Shown: in pieces, positions 25,507 through 33,646 of the stretch
How the letters are laid out: each line of letters opens with the position of its first letter
How positions within the stretch are numbered: position 1 is the first letter of the stretch
Source: Hyphomicrobiales bacterium
GTDB taxonomy: Bacteria > Pseudomonadota > Alphaproteobacteria > Rhizobiales > Rhizobiaceae
DNA: 64,000 nucleotides
Reading direction: 5' to 3'
Assembly (NCBI GenBank): GCA_900468535.1
Contig: UBTY01000027.1
Coordinates: 62,001 to 126,000 of the forward strand
The notes under the pieces: generated by a model
What the model was told of the DNA's origin: nothing
The model's database searches: none
What the model saw: only the letters and a program-made list of their open reading frames with translations
Translations under genes and position numbers: made by a program

Positions 25507-26588
25507 ACCGCGCCTCCGCGAATGCGCGACCAGACAATGCGGATCTTGTAGTAGATCAGCGTGTCGCACGAGAGGACAAAGAACAGCAGCAGCCCCTGGA
25601 ACACGCGCGTCACCTTATCCGATACGCCGATCGACAGCTGTGCCGCCTCGCCGCCAAGATATGTCAGCGCCAACACCAACCCCGATGCAATAATGCCCAA
25701 TGGGTTCAGGCGACCGAGAAAGGCCACGATGATCGCGGTGAAACCGTAGCCGGGTGAAATCGCAGGCTGGAGGTGGCCGATGGAGCCGGAGACCTCCGAA
25801 ATGCCGGCGAGACCCGCCAAGGCACCCGAGAACAGAAAGCTGAACCAGATCATCTTCTTGGACGAGAAACCGGCAAAGCGCCCTGCCCGCTCGGACTGCC
25901 CAAGCACGACGATCTCAAATCCCCGCAACGTGTATTTCAGCATGAACCAGGCGAGGATGGCAGCGACGATCGCGAAGACAAACGCCCAGTGCGCGCGCCC
26001 GGATTCTTCCCAGATCGCCGGCAGTGTCGCTTCCGGACCGAAGGGAACACTTTCCGGGAAATTGAACCCTTCGGGATTTCGCCATGACCCACGGATAAGC
26101 CAGTCGAGAAACAGCTGTGCGATGTAGACGAGCATGAGGCTCGTCAGGATTTCGTTGGTGTTGAAGTGTGCCTTGAGCAGTGCCGGTATCGCCGCAAAGA
26201 GCGCGCCACCGATCGCGCCCATGATCAGCATCATCGGCAGTACCATCGGCGAATGCCACTCGGTGAACAGGATCGGCAGGATCGAGCCGGTGATCGCACC
26301 GACGGTAAACTGGCCCTCGGCACCGATATTCCAGTTGTTCGAGCGATAGCAGACCGCGAGACCGACGCCGATCATGATCAGCGGCGCAGCCTTTACGGCG
26401 AGTTCATGCAGCGACCAGACTTCCAGCAGCGGCTCCAGGAAGAACGCGTCGAGAGCCTCCACCGGGTCCTTGCCGAGAATGACGAACATGATCGCGCCGG
26501 CAGCGAGCGTCAGCACCAACGCCAGCAGCGGCGAAACAAATCCATAGAGCTTGGAGGCCTGCGGACGCCGTTCGAGTTCAATGCGCAT
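25503..26588 (-). CDS. ABC transporter permease (nucleoside/BMP-type)
   Basis: A 361-residue inner-membrane permease with about nine hydrophobic segments; GVGLAVCYRSNNWNIGAEGQFTVGA and EGFNFPESVP are typical of the larger permease of nucleoside importers. The ATG at 26588 (MRIELERRP) lies inside the end of the ATPase gene, an 11-nt overlap that suggests coupled translation. Its partner permease follows with a 4-nt overlap. Confidence 0.88.
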   Translation of the reverse strand: MRIELERRPQASKLYGFVSPLLALVLTLAAGAIMFVILGKDPVEALDAFFLEPLLEVWSLHELAVKAAPLIMIGVGLAVCYRSNNWNIGAEGQFTVGAITGSILPILFTEWHSPMVLPMMLIMGAIGGALFAAIPALLKAHFNTNEILTSLMLVYIAQLFLDWLIRGSWRNPEGFNFPESVPFGPEATLPAIWEESGRAHWAFVFAIVAAILAWFMLKYTLRGFEIVVLGQSERAGRFAGFSSKKMIWFSFLFSGALAGLAGISEVSGSIGHLQPAISPGYGFTAIIVAFLGRLNPLGIIASGLVLALTYLGGEAAQLSIGVSDKVTRVFQGLLLFFVLSCDTLIYYKIRIVWSRIRGGAV

Positions 26589-28152
26589 TGGCCGCCTCCG
26601 ATGCGGTCTTGCTTTCATGCAGACCGCCCATCAGGAGGCCGATTTTTTCACGCGACAGTTCGCCCGCTGCAAACGGCTGTGACAGGCGACCTTCCGATAT
26701 GACTGCAATCTCTGTAGCGACCTCGAATATCTCATCGAGATCCTGGCTGATGACGACGACCGCCGACCCTCTGCGGGCGAGATCCACGAGAGCCTGCCGG
26801 ATGCGACTTGCCGCTCCCGCATCGACACCCCAGGTTGGCTGATTGACGACAAGCACGGCCGGCTCGCGATCGAGCTCGCGCCCGACGATGAACTTCTGAA
26901 GGTTGCCGCCGGACAGCGAGCCCGCGGCCGGATCTTCACCGCTCTTGCGGACATCCATTTCGTCCGAAATGCGCTTCGTCGCATTCTTGACGGCACCGCG
27001 GCGAATGACTTTGAGCAAGCCGGCCCCCAGGAAGGCCTTTCGATCCGACTGGCTGCGCGCCAGGACCAGATTGTCCGACAACTTCATGGCCGATACGGCG
27101 GCGTGCCCATGCCGCTCTTCAGGCACGAAGCCAGCACCGAGCAGGCGGCGTGCGGTAATACCCTGCGTGCCAACGGACTTGCTGCGGATCTTGACCGCGT
27201 CCGGGTTCGAAACCGGATACTCCCCGGACAGGGCATCAAAAAGCTCGCCCTGGCCGTTTCCGGCAACACCGGCGATCGCCAGGATTTCGCCTGAGCGCAC
27301 AGCAAGCGACACGTCTCTCAACGGCATTGCGAAGGGCGTGCGCGGGGCTACCGACAGGTTCGATACGACAAGCTGGACGTCGCCCTTGTTGCCGCGATCC
27401 GGATGGGTAACGCTTGCAACGTCGCTTCCGACCATCATGCGGGCGAGCGAGGCCGGCGTCTCCTGGCGCGGGTCGCAGGCGCCCGTGACCTTGCCGTGCC
27501 GAAGCACCGTGGCGCGATCGCAGATGCGCTGAACTTCCTCGAGACGGTGGCTGATGTAGAGCACCGAGCGACCTTCAGCCTTCAGCTTGAACAGCGTTTC
27601 GAAGAGCCTGTCGGCCTCCTGCGGCGTCAAGACCGAGGTCGGCTCGTCTAGAATGATGAGCTTCGGGTTTTGCAGCAGCGCCCTGACGATCTCGATGCGC
27701 TGGCGTTCACCTACGGAAAGGTCGGCAACATGTGCGTGCGGGTCGAGCGGCAGGCCGTAATCCCGCGACAGCGATTTGGCTTCCTCGGCAATCCGGCTGA
27801 TCGGAATGCTGTCGTCGAGCGAAAGGGCGATGTTCTCAGCCACCGTCAGCGCTTCAAACAGCGAGAAGTGCTGGAAAACCATCCCGATCCCGAGCTTGCG
27901 GGCATCGCCGGGCGACCCGATCGACACCGGGCGCCCATCCCACAGGATCTGGCCTTCGGTCGGTTCGAGAACCCCGAAAAGCATCTTCACCAATGTCGAT
28001 TTACCAGCGCCGTTCTCGCCAAGGAGAGCATGAATTTCGCCGGGTGCGATATCAAGGTCGATGTGGCTACAGGCGGCGAAGCTGCCAAACAGCTTTGTCA
28101 GCTTCTGGACCGACAGTAACGCACCGGAAGCCGGCACAGTCGATGACGACAC
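26578..28152 (-). CDS. ABC transporter ATP-binding protein (nucleoside/BMP-type, two ATPase domains)
   Basis: A 524-residue double ATPase. Domain one carries GENGAGKST and LSVGERQRIEIVRAL; domain two carries VAGNGQGE in the Walker A position, LSGGNLQKFIVGREL and the usual diverged Walker B (VVNQPTWG). The GTG at 28152 is chosen because GAGGGG lies 5 nt upstream; an ATG at 28185 in the same frame has no Shine-Dalgarno sequence and starts a non-conserved stretch. It is the first gene of the importer operon. Confidence 0.88.
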   Translation of the reverse strand: MSSSTVPASGALLSVQKLTKLFGSFAACSHIDLDIAPGEIHALLGENGAGKSTLVKMLFGVLEPTEGQILWDGRPVSIGSPGDARKLGIGMVFQHFSLFEALTVAENIALSLDDSIPISRIAEEAKSLSRDYGLPLDPHAHVADLSVGERQRIEIVRALLQNPKLIILDEPTSVLTPQEADRLFETLFKLKAEGRSVLYISHRLEEVQRICDRATVLRHGKVTGACDPRQETPASLARMMVGSDVASVTHPDRGNKGDVQLVVSNLSVAPRTPFAMPLRDVSLAVRSGEILAIAGVAGNGQGELFDALSGEYPVSNPDAVKIRSKSVGTQGITARRLLGAGFVPEERHGHAAVSAMKLSDNLVLARSQSDRKAFLGAGLLKVIRRGAVKNATKRISDEMDVRKSGEDPAAGSLSGGNLQKFIVGRELDREPAVLVVNQPTWGVDAGAASRIRQALVDLARRGSAVVVISQDLDEIFEVATEIAVISEGRLSQPFAAGELSREKIGLLMGGLHESKTASEAANAH

Positions 28153-28194
28153 GTTCCCCTCATTTCCCTCTGCCGACCTGCCCATTCAGGATCT

Positions 28195-29175
28195 TTATGG
28201 GATCAGCAGCGTAGTTCCGGTAGTTTTTCTGGACTCCAGATCCGCGTGTGCTCGCCCAACCTCACGTAACGGATAGGTCTGATTGACATTGATACGCACT
28301 TTGTTGCTCAAAACAACATCAAATAACATGTTTGCACAATCAGTTAGCTCTTCCCGCGTCGCGATGTAGCTGAAAAGCGTGGGTCTCGTCGCGAAGAGCG
28401 AACCTTTTTGTGCGAGCATCGACAGGGTGAAGTTCTCGATCGGGCCCGAGGACTGCCCGAAAGATACGAACATCCCCAGGCGCTTCAGGCAGTCGAGCGA
28501 TTGCGGAAACGTGTCGCGACCGATGGAATCGTAGACGACGTCGACACCCTTGCCGCCAGTGATATCGCGGACCCGGTCGACGAAGTTTTCGGTATTGTAA
28601 TCAATGACGTGATCGTACCCGTGCTCGAGTGCAAGACTGACCTTGCTGCTCGATCCAGCAGTTCCGATCACGGCTGCGCCGAGGGCCTTTGCCCATTGGC
28701 CGGCGATAAGGCCGACGCCACCAGCCGCGGCGTGAAACAGGATCGTCGTTCCGGGTCCGACCTTGAAGGTGCGCCGCAGAAGATATTCGGCGGTCATTCC
28801 CTTCAGCATCATCGATGCCGCAGTCTCCAGCGAGATGCCATCGGGCACCTTCACGAGGTGCTTGGTCTCGATGTTGCGCTCCACGCTATAGGCGCCATCA
28901 GATCCGGCATAGGCAACCCGATCACCGACCTTGAAGTCTTCGACACCAGGCCCGAGGATTGTTACCGTTCCGGCCGCCTCCTTGCCTGTTATGAACGGCA
29001 TGTGGGGCGCCTTGTAGAGACCGGTTCGGAAATAGACGTCGATGAAGTTCAGACCTATCGCGGCGTGGCGGATCTGCACTTCTCCGGCAGAAGGCGGCGG
29101 CAGGTCAACATCCGCATATTCGAAAACCTCAGGACCGCCGGTCCTGTTCATCACTACCGCCTGCGTCTTCGCCAT
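28195..29175 (-). CDS. NADPH:quinone oxidoreductase (zinc-free MDR family)
   Basis: A 326-residue medium-chain dehydrogenase/reductase of the QOR type. HHH-type zinc ligands are absent; the NADPH site is HAAAGGVGLIAGQWAKALGAAVIGT. These enzymes reduce quinones or other alpha,beta-unsaturated carbonyls with NADPH and are often part of oxidative stress defence. The ATG at 29175 (MAKTQAVVM) fits the family start. It lies 17 nt after pcs on the same strand, and the transporter operon follows after 42 nt. Confidence 0.9.
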   Translation of the reverse strand: MAKTQAVVMNRTGGPEVFEYADVDLPPPSAGEVQIRHAAIGLNFIDVYFRTGLYKAPHMPFITGKEAAGTVTILGPGVEDFKVGDRVAYAGSDGAYSVERNIETKHLVKVPDGISLETAASMMLKGMTAEYLLRRTFKVGPGTTILFHAAAGGVGLIAGQWAKALGAAVIGTAGSSSKVSLALEHGYDHVIDYNTENFVDRVRDITGGKGVDVVYDSIGRDTFPQSLDCLKRLGMFVSFGQSSGPIENFTLSMLAQKGSLFATRPTLFSYIATREELTDCANMLFDVVLSNKVRINVNQTYPLREVGRAHADLESRKTTGTTLLIP

Positions 29176-29192
29176 CCTACCTGCCCCTTCAG

Positions 29193-29921
29193 CTATCCCT
29201 TGCGTCCGAGCGCCGGCACCAACTGCAGCACGGCGCCAATGCAATAGAGATAGATGCCGCTCAGGATGAAGAGGACAAGCGCCCATTGCGGCATGTCGAA
29301 GTGCATCAGCAGGGAATACATTCCAAGAGCGGACCAGAGAAAGAAGACGGCCAGATTGACCGGCCTCAGCCGTTGCACGCGGACCGGATGCAGGAAATTG
29401 ATCGGCAGGAACGTCAGCACAACCGAAACAAGGACGACCACAAGCGCCGTGGTGGCGCTCGCGTGCATGACGAAAAGCGTGAACACGATCATGTTCCAGA
29501 CGACGGGAAAGCCTGAGAAGAAATACTCGTCCGTCTTCATGCCCATATCGGCGTAGTAGATGGCGCTGGAAACGACGATCATACCGGCGGCGACGAAAGA
29601 CCAGGGCTCGCCGATCATACCGCTTTGATAGAGCGCGAAGGCGGGCAGCAGCACATAGGTCACGTAGTCGATGATATTATCGAGCGTGTCACCCGACCAG
29701 TTGGGCAGCACTTCCTTGACGCGCACCTTGCGGGCGATGGGCCCGTCGATGCCGTCGACGAGCAGAGCAAGGCCCAGCCACCAGAACATATCTATAAATC
29801 GGTGTTCCGCGGCCGCAACGACACCGAGAAACGCAAGGAATGAACCGGAGGCCGTCAAAATATGGACGGAAAATGCGCGCATTTCCGCGTAAGGTACGCG
29901 CTTGTAATTGAAAATCTTCAT
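29193..29921 (-). CDS. pcs: Phosphatidylcholine synthase
   Basis: A 242-residue integral membrane enzyme that joins choline directly to CDP-diacylglycerol, a pathway characteristic of plant- and animal-associated Rhizobiales. The CDP-alcohol phosphotransferase motif is complete: DGIDGPIARKV, then SGDTLDNIIDY (DGx2ARx8Gx3Dx3D with the rhizobial spacing). About eight membrane helices are visible. The ATG at 29921 has GGGGAAAC directly upstream. A GC-rich hairpin lies in its 5' leader (29947-29965). Confidence 0.94.
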   Translation of the reverse strand: MKIFNYKRVPYAEMRAFSVHILTASGSFLAFLGVVAAAEHRFIDMFWWLGLALLVDGIDGPIARKVRVKEVLPNWSGDTLDNIIDYVTYVLLPAFALYQSGMIGEPWSFVAAGMIVVSSAIYYADMGMKTDEYFFSGFPVVWNMIVFTLFVMHASATTALVVVLVSVVLTFLPINFLHPVRVQRLRPVNLAVFFLWSALGMYSLLMHFDMPQWALVLFILSGIYLYCIGAVLQLVPALGRKG

Positions 29922-29946
29922 GTTTCCCCGAAAAGCCTACTGGCAT

Positions 29947-29970
29947 CCGCGCCCGGCAGGCGCGGTTTTT
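29947..29970 (+). terminator. Orphan plus-strand terminator in the pcs leader
   Basis: A perfect 7-bp GC-only stem (CCGCGCC/GGCGCGG) with a 5-nt loop is followed by TTTTT on the plus strand. No plus-strand gene ends here; the only gene to its left, pcs, is on the other strand. It may end an antisense RNA, or the hairpin may act in the pcs 5' leader instead. Confidence 0.6.
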
Positions 29971-30169
29971 GCCTAATATGCATCCTTTGGATCGCTTCGC
30001 CAGCGCAAAAGCGAATGGTGCCATGGCTCAGGTCGAATCCTGACAATGACATGCATATTTCGCCCAAACAGGCAGAGAAAGAATGGAATACCTTTAATCC
30101 AATGCCTATTTGTAATATCTCGCTCGCATCGAAAAAGATCATCCGACGAAATACGGGATCCGACAGCGC

Positions 30170-30982
30170 ATGAACGCCCCTGCAAAGACCGAAGAATTCG
30201 CCTCTCCTATTCCCGCCGGCGTGTACGCCGAGACGGTACTGAGCGTAACACACTACACGGATCGTCTCTTCCGCTTCACGATGACGCGTCCGCAAGGTTT
30301 CCGCTTCCGTTCCGGCGAGTTCGCGATGATCGGCTTGATGGTGGAAGGCAAGCCTATTTTCCGCGCCTATTCGATCGCTAGCCCTTCCTGGGCGGAAGAA
30401 CTCGAATTCTTCTCGATCAAGGTGCCGGATGGCCCGCTCACCTCGCATCTGCAGGCCATCAAGCCCGGCGATCAGGTTCTGATGCGCAAGAAGCCGACGG
30501 GCACGCTCGTCCTCGACGCGCTGACTCCCGGCCGCCGCCTCTACATGTTCTCGACTGGAACCGGGATTGCGCCATTTGCGAGCCTTATCCGCGATCCGGA
30601 CACCTACGAGCAGTTTGAGGAAGTCATTCTGACCCATACGACGCGTGATGTTGCCGAACTGAAGTACGGTTTCGACCTCGTGCACGAAATCCAGAACGAC
30701 GAAATCCTGAAGGAAGTCGTCGGCGACAAGTTGCGTCACTACGCGACCGTCACGCGCGAGGATTTCGAGTATCGCGGCCGCATCACCGATCTGATGGCAT
30801 CGGGCAAGCTGTTCACGGACCTCGGCGTGCCTCCTCTCGATCCGGCAATCGATCGCGGCATGATCTGCGGTTCGTCCGCGATGCTCAAGGATACGAAAGA
30901 GCTTCTGGAAAAGGCTGGCCTCGAGGAGGGTGCAAACAGCAAACCCGCCGAGTTCGTCATCGAACGAGCCTTTGTCGGCTGA
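30170..30982 (+). CDS. fpr: Ferredoxin--NADP reductase
   Basis: A 270-residue flavoprotein that moves electrons between NADPH and ferredoxin or flavodoxin, used in Fe-S assembly and oxidative stress response. The FAD motif FRAYSIASP (RxYS), the nucleotide-binding STGTGIAPFASLIRDP and MICGSSAML are all present. The C-terminus VIERAFVG is the usual bacterial subclass I form. The gene is divergent from pcs across a 248-nt region, and a strong terminator follows. The ATG at 30170 has only a weak Shine-Dalgarno sequence. Confidence 0.94.
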   Translation: MNAPAKTEEFASPIPAGVYAETVLSVTHYTDRLFRFTMTRPQGFRFRSGEFAMIGLMVEGKPIFRAYSIASPSWAEELEFFSIKVPDGPLTSHLQAIKPGDQVLMRKKPTGTLVLDALTPGRRLYMFSTGTGIAPFASLIRDPDTYEQFEEVILTHTTRDVAELKYGFDLVHEIQNDEILKEVVGDKLRHYATVTREDFEYRGRITDLMASGKLFTDLGVPPLDPAIDRGMICGSSAMLKDTKELLEKAGLEEGANSKPAEFVIERAFVG

Positions 30983-30992
30983 CCCAAGCTTC

Positions 30993-31017
30993 ACGGCCCC
31001 GGAAACGGGGCCGTTTT
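30993..31017 (+). terminator. Terminator of fpr
   Basis: A perfect 9-bp stem (ACGGCCCCG/CGGGGCCGT) with a GAAA loop is followed by TTT. It lies 11 nt after the fpr stop codon, in the gap before the converging GntR gene. Confidence 0.88.
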
Positions 31018-31631
31018 CATTTGCCGCTCAGATATCCGATGAGAACAGCCATCGTTCTGCGTGCTTCGGCTGCGTCCGCCCGATGGATGGCGCGAATGGC
31101 GTCAATGTGAAGAGAGATCGACTGATCCATCCGATCTGAGTTTGCGGTCGAATACCACAGGCGTCGTGAATGGGTCTGCACCGGCGCCAGAGCTGACGTG
31201 ATGAAGGCATTTGGACAGGCGTCTTCCAGAATCTCGTCGAAAGCCTTGTCCGCCGCGAAGAACGCATCGAGATCACGGCTCACAGCGCAGCTCTCCATTT
31301 TCGCCGCGCAATCGGCCAACTCCCGACGCTGCTCCTCGACCGCGTGCTCGGCAACAAGAGCGGCTGCGATCGGCTCGAGTTCGCCGCGCACCTGCATGAC
31401 GTGTCCGTGATCGCCGGGGCGAATCTCGGCAATCTGCAGACCGACCCTCGGCTTGACCATGATCAGCCGTTGCCAGGCCAGTTTCTGCACGGCTTCGCGG
31501 ACCGGGGTACGGCCATGGCCCGCGAGCTCTATCAGCTCTTTTTCGGTGACGTAGGCACCCGGTGGCAAGGCCAACGTGACAATCGCGTGCTCGAGTGCAA
31601 GATATGCAAGATGGCTCTGTGAATTCTGCAT
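31017..31631 (-). CDS. GntR family regulator (FCD subfamily)
   Basis: A 204-residue regulator with a GntR winged helix (KELIELAGHGRTPVREAVQKLAWQRLIMVKPRVG) and an FCD domain (ADKAFDEILEDACPN, SISLHIDAIRAI). The effector is unknown. The ATG at 31631 is preferred over an adjoining TTG. A promoter with TTGCAT-N16-TATGAT lies just upstream and overlaps a 10-bp palindrome, so self-regulation is likely. The efflux genes upstream on the same strand end 91 nt before its start and may or may not be targets. Confidence 0.88.
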   Translation of the reverse strand: MQNSQSHLAYLALEHAIVTLALPPGAYVTEKELIELAGHGRTPVREAVQKLAWQRLIMVKPRVGLQIAEIRPGDHGHVMQVRGELEPIAAALVAEHAVEEQRRELADCAAKMESCAVSRDLDAFFAADKAFDEILEDACPNAFITSALAPVQTHSRRLWYSTANSDRMDQSISLHIDAIRAIHRADAAEARRTMAVLIGYLSGK

Positions 31632-31651
31632 CAAATCTCTGGTCCCGGCCC

Positions 31652-31685
31652 TGATATATCATAAGCGGGATCAGGGGGAATGCAA
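31652..31685 (-). promoter_or_regulatory. Promoter and palindromic operator of the GntR gene
   Basis: On the minus strand TTGCAT (31680-31685), a 16-nt spacer and TATGAT (31658-31663) form a good sigma-70-type promoter. The perfect palindrome TGATATATCA (31652-31661) overlaps the -10, which suits an autorepressor site. Confidence 0.6.
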
Positions 31686-31721
31686 TGGCAGGTTGCTCGC
31701 TTCAGCACGTGTGCTTCACGG

Positions 31722-32930
31722 CTATTCGTGGCGCAACGCTTCGATCGGGTTCAGCTGCGCGGCTCTTCGCGCCGGGAAATAGCCGAACACCATGCCTATC
31801 GCCGCCGAAAAGGCAAACGCCACCGCGATCATCATCGGGCTGACGACGAAGGGCACCTTCAAAAGCGTGACCGCACTGAATCCAAGCCCGAGACCCAGCA
31901 AGATCCCGGCCATTCCTCCGAAGACGGAAAGTGCGACCGCTTCCACGAGAAATTGCATCAACACCTGCTTTTCGAGCGCGCCGATTGCCAACCTTATCCC
32001 GATTTCTCGGGTTCGTTCGGTCACCGAGACAAGCATGATGTTCATGATCCCGATGCCGCCCACAAGCAGGCTGATCGCCGCGACGGCCCCAAGCAGACCC
32101 GTCAGTAGTGTTGTGGTCCCCGTCATCGCCTCGGCGATCTGCGTCATGTCATTGACGTTGAAATCATCCTCGCGGCCGGGGATGATCTTGCGCCGCTCGC
32201 GCAGCAGATTCTCGGTTTCGCCTTGTATCTTCGATGTCGAGACACCGTCGCGCGCCGAGATAACGATCATCTGGACGTTGGCATTGGCCTTGCCGCCGAC
32301 GCGTCGCTGGTAGACCTTGACCGGCATCAGAACCACATCGTCCTGGTCATTGCCCATGCCGGATTGCCCACGCTTGGCAAGAACTCCGATGACGCCGCAG
32401 GACACCTTGCCGACGCGGATCTGCTGTCCCGTGGGATCGGCCGCTCCAAAGAGCTGCGAGCGCACGGTTTCACCGACAATGCAGCGCGCGCGTCCGCGCT
32501 CTTCTGCAGCATCGAAGCTGCGGCCGAGCGCGATGTCCCAATCCTGCGCGACCAGATAGTCGTTCGTCGTGCCCATGACGGTCGTTGAATGGCTCTGGCC
32601 GCCGTAGATCACCGTTGCCGTCGTCTGGTTCAGGGGAGCGACGGCGCGCAGCCCGCCGACCTGATCGCGGATCGCATCGACATCCGCGACGGTAAAGCGC
32701 CGGGCCTCCGAGCTGGCACGGCCCGGCCCGAACTGACCTGGCCGCGCAAACAGCATGTTGGTCCCGAGGCGGGAGAGTTCCGACGTGACCTGAGCTGTCG
32801 TCCCGTTGCCGATCGTGACCAATGCTATGACGGCCGCAACGCCGATGACGACGCCTAGCACCGTCAAGAAAGAGCGCAGCATATTCCGGCGTATAGCGCG
32901 CAAAGCGAGCTTGAGGGTTTCAAAGAACAT
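31722..32930 (-). CDS. MacB-type ABC exporter permease
   Basis: A 402-residue permease with one N-terminal membrane helix (MLRSFLTVLGVVIGVAAVIALVTIGNG), a large periplasmic MacB_PCD domain (about residues 45-260) and three C-terminal helices with the FtsX-like domain. In E. coli MacB the ATPase is fused to this part; here it is a separate gene that overlaps it by 11 nt. With the adaptor upstream it forms a tripartite pump for antibiotics, peptides or siderophores, needing a TolC-type outer-membrane partner that is not in this window. Confidence 0.88.
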   Translation of the reverse strand: MFFETLKLALRAIRRNMLRSFLTVLGVVIGVAAVIALVTIGNGTTAQVTSELSRLGTNMLFARPGQFGPGRASSEARRFTVADVDAIRDQVGGLRAVAPLNQTTATVIYGGQSHSTTVMGTTNDYLVAQDWDIALGRSFDAAEERGRARCIVGETVRSQLFGAADPTGQQIRVGKVSCGVIGVLAKRGQSGMGNDQDDVVLMPVKVYQRRVGGKANANVQMIVISARDGVSTSKIQGETENLLRERRKIIPGREDDFNVNDMTQIAEAMTGTTTLLTGLLGAVAAISLLVGGIGIMNIMLVSVTERTREIGIRLAIGALEKQVLMQFLVEAVALSVFGGMAGILLGLGLGFSAVTLLKVPFVVSPMMIAVAFAFSAAIGMVFGYFPARRAAQLNPIEALRHE

Positions 32931-33636
32931 GTTCGGCCCTCGCCTCGCCCGCCGGACCGAACTCGAGCTTGCCGTCAACAAAGCGTAGCAGACGCTCGGC
33001 ATAGGCTGCGATATCGGGCTCATGGGTGACCATGACGATCGTGATTCCCTCTTCACGATTCAGCCGCGTCATCAGATCCATGATTTCGATACTGGTCTTC
33101 GTATCAAGATTGCCGGTCAGCTCGTCCGCGAGCAGCAGCGAAGGCTGCGTGACGATCGCGCGGGCAATTGCCACGCGCTGCTGCTGACCACCTGACAATT
33201 CCTGCGTCTTGTGATGTTCACGCCCGGAAAGACCGACGAGCCCCAAGGCCTCCCTGGCGCGGCGATGCCGCTCGCCTGCGTGCATTCCGCGGTAGATCAA
33301 CGGCAGCTCGACGTTTTCGACGGCCGATGTCCGGGGCAAGAGATTGAAGCCCTGAAACACGAAGCCCAACATGTGACGGCGCAGCATCGTGAGCTGGGAG
33401 CGATCGAAGCCTCGCGTCGAGATGCCCTGAAACAGGTAATCACCGCTCGTCGGAACATCGAGACAGCCGAGAATATTCATGGCCGTCGATTTGCCGGAGC
33501 CAGAAGGCCCCATGATGGCGACGAATTCGTGGGTCTTGATCGAGAGGTCGACGTGATCGAGGGCGCGGATTGCGGCCTCCCCGTTCCCGTAGATCTTGCT
33601 GACCGTCCTGAATTCGATGAGTGGCGAGCGGGTCAT
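32920..33636 (-). CDS. MacB-type ABC exporter ATP-binding protein
   Basis: A 238-residue ATPase with Walker A GPSGSGKST, signature LSGGQQQRVAIARA and Walker B LLLADELTGNLD, the pattern of the LolD/MacB subfamily. The ATG at 33636 lies 10 nt after the adaptor stop codon, and the gene overlaps the permease by 11 nt, so the three are one operon (adaptor, ATPase, permease). Confidence 0.9.
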   Translation of the reverse strand: MTRSPLIEFRTVSKIYGNGEAAIRALDHVDLSIKTHEFVAIMGPSGSGKSTAMNILGCLDVPTSGDYLFQGISTRGFDRSQLTMLRRHMLGFVFQGFNLLPRTSAVENVELPLIYRGMHAGERHRRAREALGLVGLSGREHHKTQELSGGQQQRVAIARAIVTQPSLLLADELTGNLDTKTSIEIMDLMTRLNREEGITIVMVTHEPDIAAYAERLLRFVDGKLEFGPAGEARAEHVL

Positions 33637-33646
33637 CGACAGCCCC

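Noticed and set aside
29918..30994. 358-codon minus-strand frame
   Set aside because: It is antisense to fpr, shows no family motif and has Arg/Ala/Gly-rich artefact composition.
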